Below, one piece after another: positions 1-7,033 of a stretch of DNA of 64,000 bases. The notes under the pieces are model-generated. The model made no database searches, had not been told where the DNA came from, and was given only the letters and a program-made list of their open reading frames with translations. Both the position numbers and the translations under genes were made by a program. The DNA is from Pantoea allii (GTDB lineage: Bacteria > Pseudomonadota > Gammaproteobacteria > Enterobacterales > Enterobacteriaceae): contig NZ_NTMH01000040.1 in the NCBI RefSeq assembly GCF_002307475.1, positions 310,001 through 374,000 of the forward strand. Direction: 5' to 3'. The stretch's first letter is position 1; the number at the start of each line of letters is the position of its first letter.

Positions 1-21
1 TGGGGGAATTATTTGTCATGG

Positions 22-234
22 TTAACCCACCTTGTGACCTGGAGCGAAACATTTGCTCCTGTTGCTGTAAAATAGCCAGCCTGCTTTCTTGGCTGCCCTA
101 ACGCATTCACCGTTAGTTTGCCCGGCAAAGGTTCTGAATCCTTCCTGCTCTGACCTGTATTCGGTTGATAGGGTCTGCTGTATGCAGACCTCACAGTCGC
201 AATACAAATCAAGCGTATAACCGCCGACAACCAT
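22..234 (-). CDS. Small Cys-rich phage early protein
   Basis: 70 aa. Cys residues at Y-C-D-C-E-V-C and two more downstream suggest a small metal-binding fold; no family is firmly recognised. The ATG at 234 is chosen because it overlaps the TGA (238-236) of the upstream phage gene, as in tightly packed phage operons. A longer in-frame reading starting at 420 would overlap that gene extensively and is unlikely. It is the last gene seen of the leftward early operon, which continues out of the window. Confidence 0.6.
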   Translation of the reverse strand: MVVGGYTLDLYCDCEVCIQQTLSTEYRSEQEGFRTFAGQTNGECVRAAKKAGWLFYSNRSKCFAPGHKVG

Positions 235-235
235 A

Positions 236-919
236 TCAACCCGCCTTATCCGCATTATCGAGCCTCTTAAACTCAATGACCCACACCCAAGGGTTAGCCT
301 GCCAGCTGTCATCGCCATAGATGGATTGCCAGACATGATGGAAGTGCTCATGTGGCGTGGCGCTGTAGTGATATCCGGGTATTGAGTTATGTCCTCCAAC
401 GCAGCCCTCGGCAATAGCATCTCGCTCCGTCATGCTGTTTAGCCGCTCCACCCGAACGCCGGTAATCTCCAGCGTAATGCGGGAAGCCCATCGCGGCATG
501 TGGATGGATGGCACCCATGTACCTTCGTAGTGCATGTTTTCGGTGTGAGGCTTCCAGAATGCATCGTCAGGGATAGACCATAGGCCATAATTGCCAGGGC
601 GCTGCTCACAACTGGCGCGATAAATACGCGCCGCCTCTTGGCCTCCACCTTTGGCCAGATTGTTGTTCCAATCGATAGGGCAACCATCTTCGTTACCAAG
701 AGTTGCGAATGTCTCACGCACCCACAGGCGATCACCTACTGCACCGAACGGGCAAACCAGCTCTTTACCATGCCCGTCTTCAAATCCAGATTTAACGAAT
801 ACTGAGTTCCGAACACCGGCATGAGGTTGAATACGCATAGCCCGGCGCGTCTGAGTCTTCCTGCCGTCCAAAACTGCACGAACCATTTCGGCGTTTAGGA
901 GGATTGGGTGCTCTTTCAT
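236..919 (-). CDS. ASCH-like phage protein
   Basis: 227 aa. The start (K-E-H-P-I-L-L-N, then VRAVLDGRKTQTRR) and the following GDRLWVRETFA segment are typical of a widespread prophage protein family with an ASCH-like fold, usually annotated as hypothetical or morphogenetic. ASCH domains are thought to bind RNA or modified nucleotides; its role in phage is unknown. The start overlaps the end of the upstream 210-aa gene by 4 bases, so both are probably translated from the PL operon. Confidence 0.75.
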   Translation of the reverse strand: MKEHPILLNAEMVRAVLDGRKTQTRRAMRIQPHAGVRNSVFVKSGFEDGHGKELVCPFGAVGDRLWVRETFATLGNEDGCPIDWNNNLAKGGGQEAARIYRASCEQRPGNYGLWSIPDDAFWKPHTENMHYEGTWVPSIHMPRWASRITLEITGVRVERLNSMTERDAIAEGCVGGHNSIPGYHYSATPHEHFHHVWQSIYGDDSWQANPWVWVIEFKRLDNADKAG

Positions 920-1548
920 TTGGCACCCGCCTTATCCGCAGTGTCATGGGTGCCGGAGCGTAGGCGGGCTTCGATACTGGCGCGCACCTCATCGGCATAA
1001 TCGCGCTTAAACTCTTCTGGCGAGGCATTGGGCAGGAACTCCAGAGCACTCAATACCGCGCCTGAAATGTCGTGGGCTTGCTCCGGGGTATCATTGATGA
1101 AGCCGCACTCCCAGGCTGCCAAAATGCGGTTAGCTGCAAAGTGAATGCCTTCCGCCCGCACCGAGTTCAGGTAAGCATCGGTCGCTGGGGTTTCTGGCAA
1201 GCTCATCGCTGCTAATACTGCCCGGATAACTTCATTTTCATTATCAACCCACGTCCAGCTATTGCCTTCTTTAAAGTCGTGGTCAAACTCAACTGTATCT
1301 TCAAAGGCTGTGATTGCTTCTTCAGGGATTTCTGCAGGATTTAATGCTTTCTTCAGCGCCGCATTCTCCGCAGCCATTGAGTCCAGTTTCTGCTGCAACT
1401 CATTACCACGGACGATGGCGCAATCCAGACGAGTAGAAAGGGCAGAGACGAGCTTTGCAATTTCAGTAAGTGGAATATCAGCATCAAGCGCTTTAGCGAA
1501 CTGATGGCCGGCTTCAACAAGCTCTTTGTTTGATTTATTCGATAACAT
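916..1548 (-). CDS. Phage early-left protein with central coiled coil (Ead/Ea22-like)
   Basis: 210 aa. Residues about 25-75 are heptad-like (LQQKLDSMAAENAALKKAL), a pattern common in Ead/Ea22-type early-left proteins of lambdoid phages. The C-terminal half is acidic and helical. The assignment is by pattern and position only. It lies in the leftward operon between a 52-aa ORF and the ASCH-like gene. Such genes are usually dispensable and of unknown function. Confidence 0.65.
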   Translation of the reverse strand: MLSNKSNKELVEAGHQFAKALDADIPLTEIAKLVSALSTRLDCAIVRGNELQQKLDSMAAENAALKKALNPAEIPEEAITAFEDTVEFDHDFKEGNSWTWVDNENEVIRAVLAAMSLPETPATDAYLNSVRAEGIHFAANRILAAWECGFINDTPEQAHDISGAVLSALEFLPNASPEEFKRDYADEVRASIEARLRSGTHDTADKAGAK

Positions 1549-1559
1549 GCTGGTGGCCC

Positions 1560-1718
1560 TCAGTGAAAAACGATGTTGCAGTTAAGGCGCTCAGCTTCGT
1601 TCTGCGCCTTGATAGGATTTTTGATAACGGTACCGTCAGGCATCAGCCAGCCATTGAGCAGATGGCTATAGGGCAGGGTGATACGGGCAACGGTGATAGG
1701 GTCGTCTGACTTTTCCAT
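1560..1718 (-). CDS. Small phage protein, first gene of the leftward operon
   Basis: 52 aa starting M-E-K-S-D-D-P. The ATG at 1718 is preferred over an upstream in-frame ATG at 1748 because it has a GGAG Shine-Dalgarno inside the decamer GTGTGTGGAG (plus-strand 1724-1733) that also precedes several other genes of this prophage. No domain is recognised. It would be the first translated gene after PL. Confidence 0.6.
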   Translation of the reverse strand: MEKSDDPITVARITLPYSHLLNGWLMPDGTVIKNPIKAQNEAERLNCNIVFH

Positions 1719-1748
1719 GAATACTCCACACACGATTTTTGTTTGCAC

Positions 1749-2121
1749 TAATCCCTTGCCTTAGATGGCAATAAAACTTTTGGGGTTTAGTTAATTGGCT
1801 GCTGGGTTACTGCAACAACCCAGAGCCGGGCCTCCACACACTGGAAGGATGTTGTGACATGCCACAACGAAGAGAACACTCAGCGCCTCTGCGGCGCGGC
1901 CTTATGCGCCCGCCAAATGCTCTCATCGTTGTGCAAAAAAGTGCGGCTAAACCGGGTGAACATTACCTTCGCTCTCCTTATGGGATGAAAGCCCCGGAGT
2001 AACCGCCAAGTACGACACGCTCTCTTTCCTAAACTTTTGCTGATTTGCGAATCATCCCGATCTTCTTAAGCCTCGGGCGGCTACTTCGTGGGCGTCCTGC
2101 CTGTCCGCTACTGATGAAGTA
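1749..2121. other. Leader between PL and first early gene, no protein gene seen
   Basis: No credible ORF on either strand. On the minus strand the PL transcript would run through a hairpin with arms CTGGGTT and AACCCAG (about 1800-1822) and a further copy of GTGTGTGGAG (1832-1841) not followed by a start codon. In lambda this position carries nut sites and N; neither an N-like ORF nor a convincing boxA could be identified by eye. Confidence 0.5.
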
Positions 2122-2150
2122 ACATTAAAACAAAATTGCATGATACGCAA
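2122..2150 (-). promoter_or_regulatory. Candidate PL promoter
   Basis: On the minus strand, -35 TTGCGT (2150-2145), 17-bp spacer, -10 TAATGT (2127-2122). The -35 lies inside operator 2136-2150, so repressor binding would occlude it. It points to the early-left genes. Confidence 0.65.
2136..2150. promoter_or_regulatory. Operator OL1
   Basis: TTGCATGATACGCAA fits the consensus WTGC-N7-GCAA shared by four sites in the immunity region. It overlaps the -35 of the proposed PL. Confidence 0.65.
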
Positions 2151-2157
2151 TTATAAA

Positions 2158-2172
2158 ATGCGTAAATCGCAA
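2158..2172. promoter_or_regulatory. Operator OL2
   Basis: ATGCGTAAATCGCAA, same WTGC-N7-GCAA dyad; its centre is 22 bp from OL1, about two helical turns, suiting cooperative binding. Confidence 0.6.
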
Positions 2173-2236
2173 ATTTTGAGTGTGAAAAAAGACATCGCCT
2201 AGCGTGACGACATCTTCTTACTTTGAGGAGGGAAGG

Positions 2237-2929
2237 TTATGCGTGGCGCTTTATAGCTTGAGATTGGCTGATCATGACTTTACCAAAGACAAAAAACCTA
2301 TGTTCATTTTCCCTGTCTATTTGCCATTCTCTGTATTGGGGGTTATCAGAAAGAACCAGTAACTTATCAGGCACAGACTGAAGTCTTTTTATGTGTATTT
2401 TTTCATCAAAACCAAACACATAAATTCCGTCACCATCAACGCTATGTACCGATACATCCACAAAAACTAAGTCGCCCGGCTCGATCGTCCCGGCCATACT
2501 ATCACCGCGAACATTAATCATTTTTATCGAGGATGCGGGGCGTCCGCCAAAAATAGTCTTCGCGTGCTCGCTCACATATTCGATTGAATGAATTACATCT
2601 ATGACATCACCCGATGCAAATGCACCAGGCCCAGCGCTGGCACTCACATCAAGGACTTCAACACGATACATAGTGTTTGGCTCCTGCTTTTGAATATTCC
2701 TACTGTCATTATATACAGTCGTTTCAGCAGTGCCAGTTGAAAAAAGCTCACTCACATCCACAGATAAAGCTTTGGCGATTTTGTTAATTGACTGTTCCGT
2801 AAATGATTTTTGTTTTCCCGTTTCAAGGCGTGAGATATTTGCACCGTCAACTCCAACGGCTTCAGCAAGCTCTTCGATTTTCATGCCGCGAGCTTTACGC
2901 AGGCTTCTAATTTTATTTCCTATATTCAT
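2237..2929 (-). CDS. CI-like phage repressor, self-cleaving (HTH plus S24 peptidase)
   Basis: 230 aa. Residues about 5-60 are an HTH_3 DNA-binding domain. The linker contains an Ala99-Gly100 bond in SASAGPG, the expected autocleavage site. Catalytic Ser144 (RGDSMAG) and Lys181 (IHIKRL) complete the LexA/S24 dyad. It should maintain lysogeny and be inactivated by RecA-stimulated self-cleavage in DNA damage. It is transcribed from PRM, divergent from the Cro-like gene. A perfect CTGT-N8-ACAG LexA-type box lies inside its coding region (2703-2718), which is unusual. Confidence 0.93.
   Translation of the reverse strand: MNIGNKIRSLRKARGMKIEELAEAVGVDGANISRLETGKQKSFTEQSINKIAKALSVDVSELFSTGTAETTVYNDSRNIQKQEPNTMYRVEVLDVSASAGPGAFASGDVIDVIHSIEYVSEHAKTIFGGRPASSIKMINVRGDSMAGTIEPGDLVFVDVSVHSVDGDGIYVFGFDEKIHIKRLQSVPDKLLVLSDNPQYREWQIDRENEHRFFVFGKVMISQSQAIKRHA
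2703..2718. promoter_or_regulatory. LexA-type SOS box inside the repressor gene
   Basis: CTGTCATTATATACAG matches CTGT-N8-ACAG exactly and shares 15 of 16 bases with the box upstream of the prophage umuC operon (36256-36271). Its position within coding sequence makes function uncertain. Confidence 0.5.
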
Positions 2930-2935
2930 AGGCCA

Positions 2936-2964
2936 ATTACAAATCTCATTTGCAAAATACGCAA
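2936..2964 (-). promoter_or_regulatory. Candidate PRM promoter of the repressor
   Basis: Minus strand -35 TTGCGT (2964-2959), 17-bp spacer, -10 TGTAAT (2941-2936), just upstream of the repressor ATG at 2929. The transcript would be nearly leaderless. The -35 overlaps operator 2950-2964, so repressor occupancy should autoregulate it. Confidence 0.5.
2950..2964. promoter_or_regulatory. Operator OR, repressor-proximal site
   Basis: TTGCAAAATACGCAA, consensus WTGC-N7-GCAA. It overlaps the PRM -35. A compact TTGCGCAA element (2971-2978) lies next to it and may be a degenerate middle site. Confidence 0.6.
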
Positions 2965-2970
2965 ATTATC

Positions 2971-2999
2971 TTGCGCAAATTAATGCATTCTAATAATAT
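2971..2999 (+). promoter_or_regulatory. Candidate PR promoter
   Basis: -35 TTGCGC (2971-2976), 17-bp spacer, -10 TAATAT (2994-2999). It drives the Cro-like gene and the rightward early operon. The -10 abuts operator 2998-3012. Confidence 0.65.
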
Positions 3000-3012
3000 G
3001 CGAATTACGCAA
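2998..3012. promoter_or_regulatory. Operator OR, cro-proximal site
   Basis: ATGCGAATTACGCAA, consensus WTGC-N7-GCAA, overlapping the end of the PR -10. Confidence 0.6.
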
Positions 3013-3026
3013 TTAAGGAGGTAAAA

Positions 3027-3263
3027 ATGCAAATCCCGCAAACGCCTTTGCGAGCCGTCCGGCTTGAGAATGGACTGACTTTAAGCCAGGTAGCAGTTGC
3101 AGTTCAGCTTGACGTAGGAAACCTGAGTCGAATTGAGAGAGGAATCCAAGTCGCATCTGTCGATGTAGCAGAAAGGCTAACTACCTATTTCAAAGGGAAA
3201 ATCACTGAAATGCAGATTCTTTACCCTAAGAGATTCACAACGATATCCCGAGAAAACAAATAA
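3027..3263 (+). CDS. Cro-like HTH repressor
   Basis: 78 aa with an HTH_3 fold across residues about 5-55 (LSQVAVAVQLDVGNLSRIERG). It lacks a dimerisation/peptidase domain, as expected for Cro. It is preceded by a strong TAAGGAGG ribosome site and is divergent from the CI-like gene across the operator region. It should turn off repressor synthesis and early transcription during lytic growth. Confidence 0.85.
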   Translation: MQIPQTPLRAVRLENGLTLSQVAVAVQLDVGNLSRIERGIQVASVDVAERLTTYFKGKITEMQILYPKRFTTISRENK

Positions 3264-3287
3264 TTTAACTACCCAAGGAAAAGCAAA

Positions 3288-3824
3288 ATGGTAGACACGA
3301 TTAACCAGGCAGTACGCCAGATGTGCAAGGCACATAAGCACGGTCGCTTAGGCATGGCTGCTGATTTAGGCATGAGTATCGATCAGTTCCACAACCATCT
3401 CTACAAGAAGTGTGGCAGTCGCTTTTTCACCCTGGATGAGCTGATGCAAATGGAGGTTATGTCCGGCACCCATTGCGTAGCAGAGTTCATGGCCGTTCGT
3501 CACGGAATGCTGCTGGTGGACATCAAGGCCGCTGGCGAAATGGACAAGGTTGATTTGTTTGATACCCAACTGAAGGTGAAAGCCGCTGAGGGTGAGTTAG
3601 CAACAGCACAGCTTGCAGCTATGGCAGATGGCGTCATCGACCATCACGAAAGCAAAACCCTGTCAGCGCTGTTCCGTAAGAAAATCAGTCATCAGGTTCA
3701 CGGTTTCTTTGGCCTTATCGCACTGTTTAGCGCAGGCACAGCGGATCACGCCGTGGACATGTTCGTATCAAGTGGGAGAAAGGCTGATGTTGCCGGTATG
3801 CAGTTCGAAGCGCAGGACATTTGA
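3288..3824 (+). CDS. YmfL-family putative regulatory protein (CII position)
   Basis: 178 aa. The N-terminus (VDTINQAVRQMCKAHKHGR, then ADLGMSIDQFHNHLY) resembles the YmfL family of prophage e14 and relatives, found where cII lies in lambda. Residues about 10-50 form a probable HTH, and the C-terminal half is helical and hydrophobic. It is the second gene of the PR operon, 24 bp after the Cro-like gene. A role in the lysis-lysogeny decision is inferred from position. Confidence 0.75.
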   Translation: MVDTINQAVRQMCKAHKHGRLGMAADLGMSIDQFHNHLYKKCGSRFFTLDELMQMEVMSGTHCVAEFMAVRHGMLLVDIKAAGEMDKVDLFDTQLKVKAAEGELATAQLAAMADGVIDHHESKTLSALFRKKISHQVHGFFGLIALFSAGTADHAVDMFVSSGRKADVAGMQFEAQDI

Positions 3825-3858
3825 AATGAAAACAGATTTAGCAGGGGTCATAAAAGGT

Positions 3859-3888
3859 GAACGCCCCGGGTTGCAGCCTAGGGCGTTC
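3859..3888. repeat. Hairpin after the CII-position gene
   Basis: Perfect 8-bp arms GAACGCCC (3859-3866) and GGGCGTTC (3881-3888) without a downstream T-run, so more likely an RNA processing or pausing structure than a strong terminator. It precedes the GTGTGTGGAG ribosome site of the next gene. Confidence 0.45.
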
Positions 3889-3924
3889 GGTGCGAGTAAA
3901 TCAACGTGTGTGGAGACTCATCGC

Positions 3925-4122
3925 ATGAGCATTGTAAATCAGAAACCGTTGTCAGGGCAATTCCGCTGCCGTTATAAGGCTGGCGTTCCTGTCTATGAGC
4001 AAATCATATCCTCAGCAGGCAAGGCCCACAACTACCAGTGCGTGCCTCGTCTGGTAGTCGAATCAGCCTGGGCAGAGTTTTATCGTCGGCCCGTAGATGC
4101 CGGGGTGAATCATGGAAACTGA
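3925..4122 (+). CDS. Small phage protein of unknown function
   Basis: 65 aa, basic, with central segment FRCRYKAGVPVYEQIISSAG. The ATG at 3925 is preceded by GTGTGTGGAG (3906-3915), the recurrent ribosome-site motif of this prophage. An in-frame ATG at 3826 would add 33 residues but includes the hairpin region. It overlaps the start of the next gene by 11 bases. Confidence 0.6.
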   Translation: MSIVNQKPLSGQFRCRYKAGVPVYEQIISSAGKAHNYQCVPRLVVESAWAEFYRRPVDAGVNHGN

Positions 4123-4294
4123 AGTCATTAAGCCATGGGTTGAGCGCTACACCGATCCGCGTGGAGTTTCAGTCACAACTGTCGGCGTTGATACGGTTAA
4201 TCACCGTGTGATCTTCCGCCGTCCTGGTTATCCCCATGATTGCATGCTGCCGCGTGTGTTGTTCAGCCAGAAGTTCAGGAAGGTATCACCATGA
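4112..4294 (+). CDS. DUF4222 family phage protein
   Basis: 60 aa, pattern W-V-E-R-Y-T-D-P-R-G followed by VNHRVIFRRPGYPHDCMLP. This resembles the small DUF4222 family found next to phage replication genes. Function unknown. Its TGA overlaps the ATG of the replication gene (ATGA), indicating translational coupling. Confidence 0.7.
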   Translation: METEVIKPWVERYTDPRGVSVTTVGVDTVNHRVIFRRPGYPHDCMLPRVLFSQKFRKVSP

Positions 4295-5169
4295 GTTTAC
4301 TGCTTAAGGTCAAGCCGCTTGTGGTGAGCCCTGAGCTTGCCAGCCGCATTGGCCTCAATGAAGCCATTGTGCTTCAACAGATTTGCTACTGGCTGGAAGA
4401 CACCACATCTGGCGTCGAATATGACGGCAAACGTTGGGTTTATAACACCATTGAAGAGTGGACAGAGCAATTCCCGTTCTGGTCAGAAAAGACGGTAAAG
4501 AGGGCTTTAACTTCCTTAAAAAGCAGGGGGTTGATTTATGTTGAGCAGCTTAAAAAAACGCAGCATGACAGGACTAATTATTACGCGATTAACCACGCAA
4601 ACCCTTTATTGACCGATGGGGACAAATTGACCCCATCGACAAGGTCAGTTTGTCCTGCTCGAAAAGGTCAATCTGTCCCCATGGATAAGGCCAACATGTC
4701 CCCATCCATCGGGTCAACTTGTCCCGATCTTACAGAGAATACAACAGAGAATACTACAGAGATTACAGGTAAAGACTCTTGTCAGGTTTCTGCGAAACCC
4801 GACAGTGATTGTTCCGAGGATGCTTTCCGTGTTCTTGAGCATCTTAATCGCGCCGCTGGATTGCGTTATCAGAAATCGAAATCGTCACTTGGTCCTATCC
4901 GTGGTCGTCTTAGTGAAGACTTCAGCGCTGATGAGCTGATCCTGACCGTGGATTACACCATTGCCAAGTGGTCTGAAGACCCGAAGATGAGCGAGTTCGT
5001 TCGGCCAGAAACCATTTTCCGTCCTGGAAAGTTTCCCGGTTATCTGAGTTCAGCACAAAAGTGGGACCGCGCCGGTCGCCCGCCATGCATCAACGGCAAG
5101 TGGATGCGTGACGTAACCGCTTTGCCACCAGTAGACAGCCAGACGCCTCCGGGCTTCCGTGGCGCTTAA
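4291..5169 (+). CDS. Phage replication initiator (O-like) with C-terminal Phg_2220_C domain
   Basis: 292 aa. Residues 1-110 look like a winged-helix replication-protein N-domain (NEAIVLQQICYWLE, then SEKTVKRALTSLKSRGLI). The C-terminal part (LNRAAGLRYQKSKSSLG, then FRPGKFPGYLSS) matches the conserved phage C-terminal domain usually found on such proteins. The region between is low-complexity and carries the iterons at 4620-4724. ATG 4291 is chosen for its ATGA overlap with the upstream gene. As in lambda O, the protein probably binds the origin within its own gene and recruits host helicase; no phage helicase gene follows. Confidence 0.8.
   Translation: MSLLLKVKPLVVSPELASRIGLNEAIVLQQICYWLEDTTSGVEYDGKRWVYNTIEEWTEQFPFWSEKTVKRALTSLKSRGLIYVEQLKKTQHDRTNYYAINHANPLLTDGDKLTPSTRSVCPARKGQSVPMDKANMSPSIGSTCPDLTENTTENTTEITGKDSCQVSAKPDSDCSEDAFRVLEHLNRAAGLRYQKSKSSLGPIRGRLSEDFSADELILTVDYTIAKWSEDPKMSEFVRPETIFRPGKFPGYLSSAQKWDRAGRPPCINGKWMRDVTALPPVDSQTPPGFRGA
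4620..4724. repeat. Five iterons, probable phage replication origin
   Basis: Five 13-bp dyads GGNCA-N3-TGNCC begin at 4620, 4643, 4666, 4689 and 4712, a perfect 23-bp period. Because 23 is not a multiple of 3, the periodicity cannot come from repeated protein sequence and must reflect DNA-level constraint. The position inside the initiator gene matches lambda ori. Confidence 0.8.
4732..4767 (+). repeat. Three 12-bp direct repeats beside the iterons, candidate unwinding element
   Basis: Tandem ACAGAGAATACA, ACAGAGAATACT, ACAGAGATTACA, purine-rich on one strand and AT-richer than the flanks. It lies 7 bp after the last iteron, where lambda has its AT-rich unwinding segment. Confidence 0.55.
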
Positions 5170-5178
5170 GGGGGATTC

Positions 5179-5610
5179 ATGGACAACGCCGAAATTATTC
5201 TTGAATGCCTCCGCACTCATGGCGGTATGAGCATGAAGCGCATCAGCGAAAAGACAGGCATTAAGTACGCAACAGCCCGCGATGCAGTTTTTCAGATGTG
5301 CGAGCAGCTCATCCTGATTCGCAATCAGAAGTGGCTCTTTACGGTAAACACCGCACCACGGCCTGAAGAGAACGGTGACTATCTCAAAGCCGTTCAGACA
5401 GCGAATGAGCTTGAGAGCAAGGGCCTGTGGCTTCGCGCCAGCCATAACTGGTTGAACGCCATGATGACAGCAACCTTCGAACACAACCGGCAGGTCGCAA
5501 AAGTCAAAAGCGACAAGTGCGCGGCCAGAGGCGCTATACGCTGCAGCAACTATAGCGGCATCAATAGTGGGAAAGTCAGCGATTACTGGCAGTGGGAGGT
5601 TCACAGATGA
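5179..5610 (+). CDS. PerC-like phage regulatory protein
   Basis: 143 aa. Residues about 5-55 look like a winged HTH (MSMKRISEKTGIKYATARDA). Residues about 75-100 carry a PerC-type signature (ANELESKGLWLRASHNWLNA). PerC-family proteins modulate transcription, often through interaction with H-NS-type regulators. It follows the replication gene after a GGGGG ribosome site. Its TGA overlaps the ATG of a 40-aa membrane peptide gene. Confidence 0.7.
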   Translation: MDNAEIILECLRTHGGMSMKRISEKTGIKYATARDAVFQMCEQLILIRNQKWLFTVNTAPRPEENGDYLKAVQTANELESKGLWLRASHNWLNAMMTATFEHNRQVAKVKSDKCAARGAIRCSNYSGINSGKVSDYWQWEVHR

Positions 5611-5729
5611 AACCAGCCCTTAAACGCCACTTTGAAGAACACGAATATTTCTACAGGTCATTGCCGGAAGTGCTGGTAATCATCCTGTTACTGATTATCT
5701 CTCTGGTTATGGAGTTACACACAGTATGA
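5607..5729 (+). CDS. 40-aa single-TM phage peptide
   Basis: Encodes 40 residues with a charged N-terminus and one hydrophobic helix (EVLVIILLLIISLVME). It is preceded by GGGAGG, its ATG overlaps the upstream stop, and its TGA overlaps the ATG of the ParB-like gene, so it is embedded in a translationally coupled string. Function unknown. Confidence 0.6.
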   Translation: MKPALKRHFEEHEYFYRSLPEVLVIILLLIISLVMELHTV

Positions 5730-7033
5730 CTAACTTATCTCAGGTTTATAAAGGCAAAGACGAAAAAGGCACCAACATCACTACCCGCAAAACCTATTTG
5801 CTGAGCGTTAATGAGCTTTACGTCGAGCCTGGCTACAACGTCCGCGAGATCGACCAAACCCACGTTGAAGAATTCCGTGATGCGTTTATCGCTGGTGAGC
5901 ATGTGCCGCCGCTTGCCGTTCAGGTCACCGAGCAGGGCATCAAGGTTATCGACGGTCATCACCGTTACTTCGGTGCAAAGCTGGCTCAGGAAGCTGGTCA
6001 CGAGCTGCGCCTTGAGTGCAAAGACTTCGTTGGCAGTGAAGCAGACCGCATCGCCTTCATGGTGACAAGCAGCCAGGGCAGAGCATTACTTCCGCTTGAA
6101 CGTGCCGCTGCCTATCAGCGCCTGGTCAATCAGGGCTGGGAACCTGCAGAGATAGCGAAGAAGGTTAAGCGCTCGGTCACTGACGTTGAACAGCACCTGC
6201 AGCTTCTGACTGTTGGCGATGGGCTGATTGATATGGTCAGGTCTGGCGAAGTAGCAGCGACCACTGCATTAGCCCTTCAGCGTGAGCATGGTGCAAAGGC
6301 TTCCAGCGTTGCACAACAGCAGATGGAAAAGGCCAAAGCCGCGGGCAAAAAGAAACTGACCAAAAGCGCCGCGATGCCAAAGTTTAACGCAGAGAAGGCA
6401 CGCCGATTGGTCGAGTTACTATGCGATGCGCAGTCGGGAGATGATGAAGACGGCCTGACAGCGCTGTATCACAATTCCAGATATACCGATGAGATCATGT
6501 CTATCCTGGCGGAATACCGTGAAGGCATCCCCGGCGCTGAAAAAACTTCGGAACCAGAGCTGGTGCAGGAGCAGCAGGGCGGCGAAGAGTTACCGCTTAA
6601 GCGTGTTGATATTCTTGAGCATAGCGGCGTTGAGACGATGGCCTGCGTTGTGGCTGCGTTCGGCATGAAGCACGAATACAGCTTCAGTGAGTCAAAATAC
6701 GCGCACGTGTGGGCCTCAGATTCAGTTGAAAGCCCAGAGATGTTGGTTGTTCCGCCTGAAACCGTCCAGAAGGCAAAGCGACTCATTCAGGAGCACCATG
6801 ACGATCTTGAATTAAAACTTTGGGTTGCTGAAAAGTTTGAGGGGCCTGATGAAGAGAGCTTCCGATTCCGCCGCTTCCATTCAGTGCTGGTTGAAACCCG
6901 CCTTGTTAAACCCTGCACCGTTGGTGAGTTCATTGAGCTGGTGGAGCAGACAGACCCGAACTGCTGGGAAAACGTCCGCCTGTTGCGTGGAGCCGTCAAA
7001 GAGCTTTTAGGCGAAGAGGGTACTGCTGCATGA
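5726..7033 (+). CDS. ParB-like partition/nuclease-domain phage protein
   Basis: 435 aa. Residues about 25-120 are a ParB N-terminal domain with the box IDGHHRY in place of the usual GERR motif. Residues about 120-200 look like the HTH domain (PAEIAKKVKRSVTDVEQHLQLL). A low-complexity linker and a C-terminal part of unknown fold follow. There is no ParA partner, so plasmid-type partition is unlikely. In lambdoid phages such genes sit in the replication/recombination region and may bind or nick DNA. The stop overlaps rusA by 4 bases. Confidence 0.8.
   Translation: MTNLSQVYKGKDEKGTNITTRKTYLLSVNELYVEPGYNVREIDQTHVEEFRDAFIAGEHVPPLAVQVTEQGIKVIDGHHRYFGAKLAQEAGHELRLECKDFVGSEADRIAFMVTSSQGRALLPLERAAAYQRLVNQGWEPAEIAKKVKRSVTDVEQHLQLLTVGDGLIDMVRSGEVAATTALALQREHGAKASSVAQQQMEKAKAAGKKKLTKSAAMPKFNAEKARRLVELLCDAQSGDDEDGLTALYHNSRYTDEIMSILAEYREGIPGAEKTSEPELVQEQQGGEELPLKRVDILEHSGVETMACVVAAFGMKHEYSFSESKYAHVWASDSVESPEMLVVPPETVQKAKRLIQEHHDDLELKLWVAEKFEGPDEESFRFRRFHSVLVETRLVKPCTVGEFIELVEQTDPNCWENVRLLRGAVKELLGEEGTAA

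Noticed and set aside
22..420. Longer reading of the first minus-strand gene
   Set aside because: It would overlap the ASCH-like gene by about 185 bp; the internal ATG at 234 overlaps the upstream stop as typical for coupled phage genes.
4732..4767. Short regular repeats considered as CRISPR
   Set aside because: The repeats are contiguous 12-mers without unique spacers inside a coding gene beside iterons. No CRISPR array was seen anywhere in the window.
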